Part shown: piece after piece, positions 8,468-15,703 of the stretch | Numbering within the stretch: the stretch's first letter is position 1 | How the letters are laid out: each line of letters starts with the position of its first letter | NCBI GenBank assembly: GCA_025210515.1 | Contig: JAOARM010000037.1 | Coordinates: 1-54,926 of the forward strand | DNA: 54,926 nt | Direction: 5' to 3' | From: Vallitalea sp. | GTDB lineage: Bacteria > Bacillota > Clostridia > Lachnospirales > Vallitaleaceae | The notes under the pieces: model-generated | Told to the model about the DNA's origin: nothing | The model's input: only the letters and a program-made list of their open reading frames with translations | Database searches by the model: none | Program-made: the position numbers and the translations under genes

Positions 8468-10159
8468 ATGAAACGAGGACTTGTACTTGCTTTCTTTATT
8501 GTATTGGCATGTATGGTATTTCTAATACCACATGTACAATCTAATAATATAAATATGCAAGTAGAGATTGATAATGAAGTCAAAGATAATGTTAAAGAAG
8601 AGATTAAGTGGAATAACCCTCTAAACTCAATAAAACTAGTAGATAATGACAAACTTTATGAGGAAGATGATATAAGTGATATTGAAGAATTATATGTTAC
8701 TATATTACCTCCTTCTAATAATGAGTATGTAACTTTTCATGTACTAAATAACAATATTAATTTAACAGATAACAATATAAATAATAAATATGATTATAAA
8801 TCAGAAATCGTTATTGATTATAATAGAGACATTAATAATAGCTTAATAGCTAATGCAACTATTGAAATTAGAGGGCAGACAGCAAGACTTAGCGCACAAA
8901 AATCTTATAAAATAAAGTTATATAATAATGTAGATTCATGGTATGGATTAAAAACTATTAATCTTAATAAACATTTCTATGATGATTTAAGAATTAGAAA
9001 TAAACTATCTTTTGATTATTTTAAGAAAATACAAGACTTTATAAGTTTGCGTACAAAATTTGTTAAGTTATATGTTAGAGATTTATCAGATGATGGGGGT
9101 AATAATGATTATATTAATTATGGATTATATACAGCGGTAGAACAACCAAGCAAATCTTTTCTTAAAACACATAACTTAGACGTAAATGGACATTTGTACA
9201 AAGCTGAGTTTTTTGAGTTTATGAATTATTCTAGTATTAAATTAAAAGATGATTTTACATATGATAAAGTAGAATTTGAAAAAATATTAGAGATAATTGG
9301 TAGTGAAGATCACGACAAATTAATTAGTATGATAGGAGCTGTTAATGATTATTCACAAGATATTAATAAAGTAGTGGATAAATATTTTGATAGAGATAAT
9401 TTATTAACATGGTTAGGAATCAATATATTATTTAATAATCGTGATTCTAATAGCCGTAACTTTTTATTATATAGCCCCCTTAATTCTGATAAATGGTTTT
9501 TCCTTCCTTGGGATTATGATGATGCATGGAAAAATACAACAACAGCTAGATGGGAAGGAAATATATCTAATTATTGGGGAATGGTTCTGTTTAATAGATT
9601 ATTCAAAGATATAGATAATGTTAATATGTTAACTAGTAAGATTAAAAAATTAACTAAAACTATTAATAAAGACAATACATTAGAATTACTTAATAACTAT
9701 CATAAGGTAGTAAAAGATAATATATATGTATCACCAGATAGTGAGTTTATATATAAAACATCTAATGATTATGATAATGAGTATTTTTCTCTAGGTGATT
9801 TTACAGAAAAAAGACTAATAGAGTATAATAAATCATTAGAAAATCCAATGCCTATTTACTTAGGAGAACCTATTAAAAAGGGGGAAGGTCACGAATTTCG
9901 TTGGGATGCTTCATATGATTTACAATCAGATGAGCTTACATATGACTATATATTAAGTAGAGATATAGATTTTAGTGATATAGTAGTAAGCTATGAAGGA
10001 TTACAAACATTACATTGTCATGTAGATAACTTAGATAAAGGAAAGTATTATTGGAAAGTTATAGTTAGAGATTCAAAAGGAAATTGGCAAGAAGCATTTG
10101 ATAATTATATATATAATGATGAGATATATTACGGATGTAAAGAATATGTAGTAAACTAG
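8468..10159 (+). CDS. CotH-family secreted protein kinase-like protein (first copy)
   Basis: 563 residues with an N-terminal signal segment (residues 5-25). The CotH kinase region (about 130-420) includes RGQTARLSAQKSYKIKLY, RIRNKLSFDYF, YGLYTAVEQPSKSF, RDSNSRNFLLYSP and the metal-binding FLPWDYDDAW. CotH proteins are atypical kinases that phosphorylate spore-coat proteins. Here the gene is coupled to pelG by a 2-base gap, so the target is probably an envelope or matrix component. The last 90 residues look like a fibronectin-III-type domain (FRWDASYDL, LSRDIDFSD, GKYYWKVIVRDSKGN). It is paralogous to the second CotH at 11682. Confidence 0.85.
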   Translation: MKRGLVLAFFIVLACMVFLIPHVQSNNINMQVEIDNEVKDNVKEEIKWNNPLNSIKLVDNDKLYEEDDISDIEELYVTILPPSNNEYVTFHVLNNNINLTDNNINNKYDYKSEIVIDYNRDINNSLIANATIEIRGQTARLSAQKSYKIKLYNNVDSWYGLKTINLNKHFYDDLRIRNKLSFDYFKKIQDFISLRTKFVKLYVRDLSDDGGNNDYINYGLYTAVEQPSKSFLKTHNLDVNGHLYKAEFFEFMNYSSIKLKDDFTYDKVEFEKILEIIGSEDHDKLISMIGAVNDYSQDINKVVDKYFDRDNLLTWLGINILFNNRDSNSRNFLLYSPLNSDKWFFLPWDYDDAWKNTTTARWEGNISNYWGMVLFNRLFKDIDNVNMLTSKIKKLTKTINKDNTLELLNNYHKVVKDNIYVSPDSEFIYKTSNDYDNEYFSLGDFTEKRLIEYNKSLENPMPIYLGEPIKKGEGHEFRWDASYDLQSDELTYDYILSRDIDFSDIVVSYEGLQTLHCHVDNLDKGKYYWKVIVRDSKGNWQEAFDNYIYNDEIYYGCKEYVVN

Positions 10160-10177
10160 TGATAGGTAGGTGAGTAT

Positions 10178-10882
10178 ATGAAGTATAATAATCAACAGTT
10201 AAGACATGAATTAAAGTACTATATTAATGCTCATGAATATGCATATATAAAAAAAAGGTTTATTGGTTCATTAGATAGAGATGATAATTGTACTAATAAT
10301 GATAGTTATAATGTTAAAAGTCTATATTTTGATGATGTATATAATAGTGCTTATAGAGAAAAGCAAATAAGTATAGATAATAGAAAAAAGTTTAGAATTC
10401 GTATATATAATGATAATAATAGCTTAATAAAGCTAGAGAAAAAAAGTAAGATTGATAATTACACTAGTAAAGAGGCGCAAGAAATTACTTGTAAGGATTA
10501 TTATAAAATATTACAAGGAGATAATAGTTTTCTATTAGATTCTAGTTATAGATTACTTAGAGAATTTTATATAGAGTGTATAACCAAATTATTAAAACCT
10601 AACATTATTGTAGAATATGATAGAGAGGCATATGTATGTCAAGCAGGTAATGTTAGAATAACTTTTGATAACAACCTTAGAGCTTCTATTAGTTCATATG
10701 ATATATTAAATGATAAAATAATTACTAAGAGAATATTTAAGAAGCCTATTGTAATTATGGAAGTAAAATATGATTCGTTTTTACCTTCGTATGTACGCAA
10801 CTTAATTCAACTATGTAATCATGATATATCAGCAATTTCTAAGTATACTATGTGTAGAAAAGAGATATATAATTGCATCTAG
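10178..10882 (+). CDS. VTC-domain polyphosphate polymerase
   Basis: 234 residues covering a stand-alone VTC tunnel domain of the CYTH/TTM superfamily. Family marks are RHELKYYINAHEYAYI at the N-terminus, VKSLYFDD, KFRIRIYND, LEKKSK, EYDREAYV, VRITFDNNLRAS and IMEVKYD. Known VTC domains make polyphosphate from ATP, using basic residues lining the tunnel. It sits between the first CotH and a DUF4956 membrane protein, 18 bases after the former. A cytosolic catalytic domain beside a membrane partner suggests membrane-associated polymer production, but product and acceptor are not shown. Confidence 0.85.
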   Translation: MKYNNQQLRHELKYYINAHEYAYIKKRFIGSLDRDDNCTNNDSYNVKSLYFDDVYNSAYREKQISIDNRKKFRIRIYNDNNSLIKLEKKSKIDNYTSKEAQEITCKDYYKILQGDNSFLLDSSYRLLREFYIECITKLLKPNIIVEYDREAYVCQAGNVRITFDNNLRASISSYDILNDKIITKRIFKKPIVIMEVKYDSFLPSYVRNLIQLCNHDISAISKYTMCRKEIYNCI

Positions 10883-10977
10883 TATAGTTATTATTGTTGT
10901 AGATAGCTAATATTAGGTAAAATTATATATTGAAAATAAGATAATAATTTAAGTAAATATTTACTAGGAGGTTAATT

Positions 10978-11658
10978 ATGGAAGGTAAATTAGTTTTTGA
11001 AGATATTATCAAAAAAAGTGTACTTGAGTTAGAGAATTTTACTAATGTATCTATTGTTAATATGATAATTAGTCTAAGTATCACTTTGATAGCTGCTTTA
11101 TTTATATTCTATATATATAAAATAACATTTAGAGGTGTAGTATATAGTTATAATTTTAATGCAACATTAGTTTTATTATGTTTAGTAACTTCATTAGTTA
11201 TTATGACAATAAGTTCTAATATTGTATTGTCATTGGGAATGGTAGGTGCACTTAGTATTGTAAGATTTAGGGCGGCTATTAAAGACCCTAGAGATATTGT
11301 ATTTATGTTTTGGTCCATTGCAGTTGGACTAGCTTCGGGAGCAGGAATATATACTATTGCAATAGGTGGCTCTATATTTATTGGGATAGTATTAATTATT
11401 ATGTCAAAAATGAAAGTACAAATAACTACATATCTATTTATTATTAAATATAATAAAAACTGCCACAAAGAGTTATTACCTTTATTAGATAAAATTAAAT
11501 ATAATTTAAAATCTAAAACAGTTATAGATGAAAAAATAGAGCTTACATTAGAACTAAAAAAAGTTGGCAAGAATACTTCATATGTGGAAACTATAGCAGA
11601 TATCCAAGGTGTGGATAGTGCTATTTTAGTAAAATATAATGGCGATTATGCACAATAG
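10978..11658 (+). CDS. DUF4956 membrane protein
   Basis: 226 residues with three to four membrane segments (about 24-47, 60-85, 95-150) and a cytosolic C-terminal half. The family signature GMVGALSIVRFRAAIKDPRD is clear. DUF4956 genes commonly lie beside VTC-domain genes. Their biochemical role is unknown; a membrane partner or polymer channel for the VTC enzyme is inference. A strong site, TAGGAGGTT, precedes ATG 10978. The 95 bases before it are the largest gap inside the operon and could hold an internal promoter. Confidence 0.85.
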   Translation: MEGKLVFEDIIKKSVLELENFTNVSIVNMIISLSITLIAALFIFYIYKITFRGVVYSYNFNATLVLLCLVTSLVIMTISSNIVLSLGMVGALSIVRFRAAIKDPRDIVFMFWSIAVGLASGAGIYTIAIGGSIFIGIVLIIMSKMKVQITTYLFIIKYNKNCHKELLPLLDKIKYNLKSKTVIDEKIELTLELKKVGKNTSYVETIADIQGVDSAILVKYNGDYAQ

Positions 11659-11681
11659 AGATAAAATATGGAGGTAGGTTA

Positions 11682-13355
11682 ATGAGGCAATGGATGAAAA
11701 GAAGCTTATTAATAATTATAGTTGGCATTAGCCTCTATTGTGGATTTCTTATCTATAGGGTTTATACTCAGTATAATAATGATTCTTCTGAAATATATGA
11801 CGAAGATACTTGGGTTAATCCACTTAATAATACTAGCATTACAGAGAAAATAGAGATTTACAAAGATGATGAGCAAAAAGAAGTAGATAAAATTTATTTG
11901 ACTATATTAGATACAGATAAGGAAAAGTATAGTAGTTTTGAAGAGTTTATAAATAGTAGTAGTGATACTAAAAATAATATAAAAGTATATTTTCAACATG
12001 GGGATAGTAAAGCATTAAAACTATTTGAAGAAGAACCTAATGCTACAATACAGTTAAAAGGTAAAGTATCTAATAAATCAGTTCAGAAATCATATAAGAT
12101 TAAGCTCTATGATAAAACAGGTTTATGGCGTAACCAAAATATTATTAATCTTAATAAAGACTATAATGATTATTTAAGAATAAGGAATAAATTATCTTTT
12201 GATTATTATAAGATTATTCCTAGTATAACCAGCTTTCGTACACGTTTTGTAAGATTATATGTAAAGGATAAATTTTCTAATAGTTCTAATGATGAGTTTA
12301 TAGATTATGGGTTATATACTCAGATAGAACAACCTAATAAATTATTCCTTAAAAACCACGGACTTGATCCTAATGGTCATCTATATAAAGCAGAGGATTT
12401 TAAGTTTTTTCTTAATGATCAATATATAAAAGACAAAAAAGATATAGATTATTCAAAAAAAGAGTTTGAAAGAGTATTAGAAATAAGAGGAAATAATAAT
12501 CATACAAAATTAATTGAGATGTTACAAGCTGTTAATGATATGAATAGAGATATTAATGAAGTAATAGATATTTATTTTGATAAAGAGAACTATTTAACAT
12601 GGATAGGAACTAATATTTTATTTGATAATTATAAAACCAATAATAGTAATTTCTTATTATACAGCCCTGTTAATTCAAGCAAATGGTATTTTATGCCTTG
12701 GGATTACGATAAGGCTTGGGGAATAGATGAAGATAGAGCATCATGGGAAAAAGGTTTGGCAATATATTTTGATAATAAGCTTCATCAGAGATTTTTTCAG
12801 AAAGATGGTAATATAGAAGCCTTAAATAAGAAGATAGAAGAGCTAAGTAAAATTATAACAAAAGAGCAAACTAAAAGTTTTATTGATAGATATTATAATA
12901 TTTTATTATCAAATATAACTAAGCTTCCAGATATTAAGTATTTACCTATTACAATAAAAGAACTTAATCATCAGTTAGAAAAATTACCAGATGTTACGAG
13001 TTTAAATAAGAATTATTATAGTACACTTATTGAGAATCCAATGCCTTTTTATTTGCATGAACCAAAGTACGTTGAGAGTAAATGGGTTTTTGATTGGGAT
13101 AGTTCTTATGATATTCAAGGTGATAAGGTTAGTTATACTTTTGAAATAAGTAGAGATAAATATTTTAATGATATTTATATGGTTGTTAATGATATTAGTG
13201 AGAGTGAGTGTGAAGTTAGTGATTTAGATAGAGGGGTTTATTATTTTAGGGTTAGGGCTAGAGATAGTAAGGATAATTTGCAGATAGGTTATGATGTTTA
13301 TAGAGATGAATTTGGTGAGGAGTTTTATGGGATTAGGAGGTTTTTTGTGGATTAA
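11682..13355 (+). CDS. CotH-family secreted protein kinase-like protein (second copy)
   Basis: 557 residues, with an N-terminal membrane segment (residues 7-28) and the same plan as the first CotH. Marks are LKGKVSNKSVQKSYKIKLYD, LRIRNKLSFDYYK, YGLYTQIEQPNKLFL, DPNGHLYKAEDF, NSNFLLYSPVNSSKW, FMPWDYDKAW, then a C-terminal fibronectin-III-like module. The paralogues are alike along their full length but have diverged, so this is an old duplication flanking the VTC/DUF4956 pair. It is the last gene of the pel run and is followed by a large palindrome at 13383-13573. Confidence 0.85.
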   Translation: MRQWMKRSLLIIIVGISLYCGFLIYRVYTQYNNDSSEIYDEDTWVNPLNNTSITEKIEIYKDDEQKEVDKIYLTILDTDKEKYSSFEEFINSSSDTKNNIKVYFQHGDSKALKLFEEEPNATIQLKGKVSNKSVQKSYKIKLYDKTGLWRNQNIINLNKDYNDYLRIRNKLSFDYYKIIPSITSFRTRFVRLYVKDKFSNSSNDEFIDYGLYTQIEQPNKLFLKNHGLDPNGHLYKAEDFKFFLNDQYIKDKKDIDYSKKEFERVLEIRGNNNHTKLIEMLQAVNDMNRDINEVIDIYFDKENYLTWIGTNILFDNYKTNNSNFLLYSPVNSSKWYFMPWDYDKAWGIDEDRASWEKGLAIYFDNKLHQRFFQKDGNIEALNKKIEELSKIITKEQTKSFIDRYYNILLSNITKLPDIKYLPITIKELNHQLEKLPDVTSLNKNYYSTLIENPMPFYLHEPKYVESKWVFDWDSSYDIQGDKVSYTFEISRDKYFNDIYMVVNDISESECEVSDLDRGVYYFRVRARDSKDNLQIGYDVYRDEFGEEFYGIRRFFVD

Positions 13356-13382
13356 GTTTTAGTAATGTGGTAGCTTCCGAGA

Positions 13383-13573
13383 AGAATGGGGCTATAGAAT
13401 AATACATTTTTTGATGGCTGTTGGTTTGGAAGATAGACTAGGTTAAGCTATTCATACCCTTAAACGTCCTGTTTAAAGGGTATGTGCTACGCCGTCGTGG
13501 CTTCGCTTACCGCTTAACCTAGTCTATCTTCTTCGGAGTGACGTTAAAATGTATTATTATATAGCTCCATTCT
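13383..13573 (+). repeat. Nested palindromic element, copy A
   Basis: Outer arms 13383-13410 and 13546-13573 pair at 26 of 28 positions. Inner arms 13429-13448 and 13512-13531 are a perfect 20-bp inverted repeat. Between them lie hairpin 1 (13453-13484, loop GTCCT) and hairpin 2 (13491-13501, GCC-GTCGT-GGC). It fills the gap between the second CotH and the carboxypeptidase. The same inner design recurs at 18327, 20985, 30575 and 42306, with a remnant at 24369. Confidence 0.9.
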
Positions 13574-13657
13574 TGCTAGTTCTTATTGATACCTTGTGGT
13601 GGCTTATGATTTATAAGCATAAAATATATTGAATAATTATTTTATGAGGTGGGAGTT

Positions 13658-14257
13658 TTGAATAATGATGAATGTGTAGTATCTGATACAGATAGTGTTT
13701 TGTTGTTGATTAATAAACAAAATAGACTTGATGAGAGTTATGTGCCAAGAGATTTGATAGTACCTAATATTCCATTTTCTTTTAGGGGGTATAATGATAA
13801 GAAGCTTGTGAGATATGAAGTGGCATTGGCTCTACAGGAGTTATTTGCTTATGCTAATATAGATAGTGTCAGATTATATGCCGTATCTGGTTATCGTTCT
13901 TATAATAGACAGAAGACTATATTTAATCGTAATGTAAATAAATACGGATATGAAAAGGCTAATGAGTTTAGTGCTAGAGCAGGTGAGAGTGAGCATCAGA
14001 CAGGGCTAGCTATGGACGTATCAAGTAGAGTAGTTAATATGGAATTAGTAGAGTCTTTTGGTGATACTAAGGAAGGAAAATGGTTAGTAGATAATGCTTA
14101 TAAGGCAGGATTTATTATACGTTATCCTAAGGATAAAATGGATATTACAGGTTATCAATATGAGCCGTGGCATATTAGGTATGTAGGATTAAAAGTGGCA
14201 AAAATAATAGCTGATAATGATATAACTTTAGAAGAATATATACAAGGAGTTATATAA
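13658..14257 (+). CDS. D-alanyl-D-alanine carboxypeptidase, VanY-type (peptidase M15B)
   Basis: 199 residues. The zinc-peptidase motifs are intact: VSGYRSYNRQKTIF, SEHQTGLAMDVS (SxHxxGxAxD, supplying His and Asp ligands) and EPWHIRYVG (catalytic Glu and third ligand His). Such enzymes trim the terminal D-Ala from peptidoglycan stems. No signal peptide or membrane anchor is seen from TTG 13658, chosen because GAGGTGGGAG lies just upstream. The lack of an export signal is odd for a wall enzyme. It probably starts a new transcript after the palindrome. Confidence 0.85.
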   Translation: MNNDECVVSDTDSVLLLINKQNRLDESYVPRDLIVPNIPFSFRGYNDKKLVRYEVALALQELFAYANIDSVRLYAVSGYRSYNRQKTIFNRNVNKYGYEKANEFSARAGESEHQTGLAMDVSSRVVNMELVESFGDTKEGKWLVDNAYKAGFIIRYPKDKMDITGYQYEPWHIRYVGLKVAKIIADNDITLEEYIQGVI

Positions 14258-14317
14258 CATTTCTATTATAGAAGCATATAATATAGGTAAAATGTAATTA
14301 ATTAATAAGGTGATATA

Positions 14318-14905
14318 ATGTATAAACCTCAGTTGTTTAATTTTAATACAGTAGAAGGTATGACTAAGAAACAGCTAGATGAACACTATGCTCTATATGT
14401 TGGATATACTAATAAATTTAGAGAAATTAATAATCTTCTAAAGCAAAGAATAAGTTATCAAAATCCTAGCCCAACTTTTAGCAGATTAAGGAGTTTGAAA
14501 AAAGGAGAATCTTATTCATTAAATGGTATTATACTTCATGAGCTTTATTTTGGTAATATAACAGGAAAAAAAGGTAAAGTATCAGGTAAAATATTAGATT
14601 TAATTAATCGTGATTTTGGATCTTATAATAATTTTGTTGAAATGTTTACAAATACTGGTCTTAGTATGAGAGGATGGGTTGTATTAATTCTAGGTGATAA
14701 TGGTAGATTACGCATTATAGGGCAAGATTCTCATGATGATGGAAATGTATATAATGGAAAGCCTATATTAGTTATGGATGTTTATGAACATGCTTATATG
14801 ATAGATTTTGGCATTGATAGAAAGAAATATATTGATACATTTTTTAAAAATATTAATTGGGATGTAGTTAATAAAAGATTAGAAAATAATAACACACCTA
14901 AGTAA
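14318..14905 (+). CDS. Fe/Mn superoxide dismutase-like protein with an altered metal site
   Basis: 195 residues of the Fe/Mn SOD fold. LHELYF (H74) matches the second His-ligand segment, QDSHDDG the gateway-Gln segment, and MDVYEHAYMIDF (D154, H158) the DxWEHAY ligands. Ungapped comparison with the family HHxxHHxxYV segment puts Q19 where the first His ligand should be (QLDEHYALYV), with H23 four residues later. Three of four ligands are therefore clear and the fourth is replaced or shifted. Dismutase activity is uncertain. It could be a metal-binding relative with another role. Nearby genes are cell-wall enzymes. Confidence 0.8.
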   Translation: MYKPQLFNFNTVEGMTKKQLDEHYALYVGYTNKFREINNLLKQRISYQNPSPTFSRLRSLKKGESYSLNGIILHELYFGNITGKKGKVSGKILDLINRDFGSYNNFVEMFTNTGLSMRGWVVLILGDNGRLRIIGQDSHDDGNVYNGKPILVMDVYEHAYMIDFGIDRKKYIDTFFKNINWDVVNKRLENNNTPK

Positions 14906-14981
14906 CGGATAGCTTGGTAATTCTAATTTTTGTAGTAATGAATATAATTATATAACTATATATTTAAAGGTTGTATAATTA

Positions 14982-15506
14982 ATGAAGAGAATATTATTAT
15001 TTATCATAATGGTAGGTATTATTATAGGAACTATTATAGCCATAGTTTCAGCACGTGAAAGTAATAAGATAAAAGATGTAGATGCTAGGTTCGTAATTAA
15101 CGATGAGGTAATAGAAGATATAGTAGAGGGACTATGGGTTGATGTATGTTTGAAAGAAGACGAACATAAAGTGATTGTTAGAGAAGATAATGAAATAATA
15201 AAACAAATGATTTGTTCTGGAGGTACAAAAGAGGAGCCAACTTTACTTGGAACATTTAAGTTAGAAAATAGAGGATTATGGTTCTATTCTGAACGATTTA
15301 AAGAAGGAGCAACTTATTGGGTTAGAATAACAGAGCAATATTTATTTCATGGAATACCTAGAGATAAAGATTGGAATATTATAGAAGAAGAACAAGAAAA
15401 GCTAGGTGGCCCTGCAAGTCATGGTTGTATAAGGTTATCAGAAGAAGATGCAAAGTGGTTTTATGATAATGTACCAGATGGAACAACGGTTATTATTCAT
15501 GAGTAA
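14982..15506 (+). CDS. L,D-transpeptidase (YkuD domain)
   Basis: 174 residues with an N-terminal membrane segment (5-24). The YkuD catalytic region is seen as FHGIPRD (conserved His) and GGPASHGCIRLSEED, holding the active-site Cys of the HGCIRL motif. The family forms 3-3 peptidoglycan crosslinks or attaches proteins to the wall. It is close to the minimal size for a single YkuD domain, with no LysM or peptidoglycan-binding module. The ribosome-binding site before ATG 14982 is weak. Confidence 0.88.
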   Translation: MKRILLFIIMVGIIIGTIIAIVSARESNKIKDVDARFVINDEVIEDIVEGLWVDVCLKEDEHKVIVREDNEIIKQMICSGGTKEEPTLLGTFKLENRGLWFYSERFKEGATYWVRITEQYLFHGIPRDKDWNIIEEEQEKLGGPASHGCIRLSEEDAKWFYDNVPDGTTVIIHE

Positions 15507-15703
15507 TTTTTTGTAGTTAATAATTGCTTTATATATTATAATAGAAATAACAGTTAAACAAATATTACTCACTAAATTTACATTTTTTGCAATAATAATT
15601 ATGTATTGATACATTGAAATAATAATAAAAAAGTAATATAATAAAAATTACTGTAATAACTAAAATATTGCATAAAACTCTATACCTAATGGGGGAAACT
15701 AAG

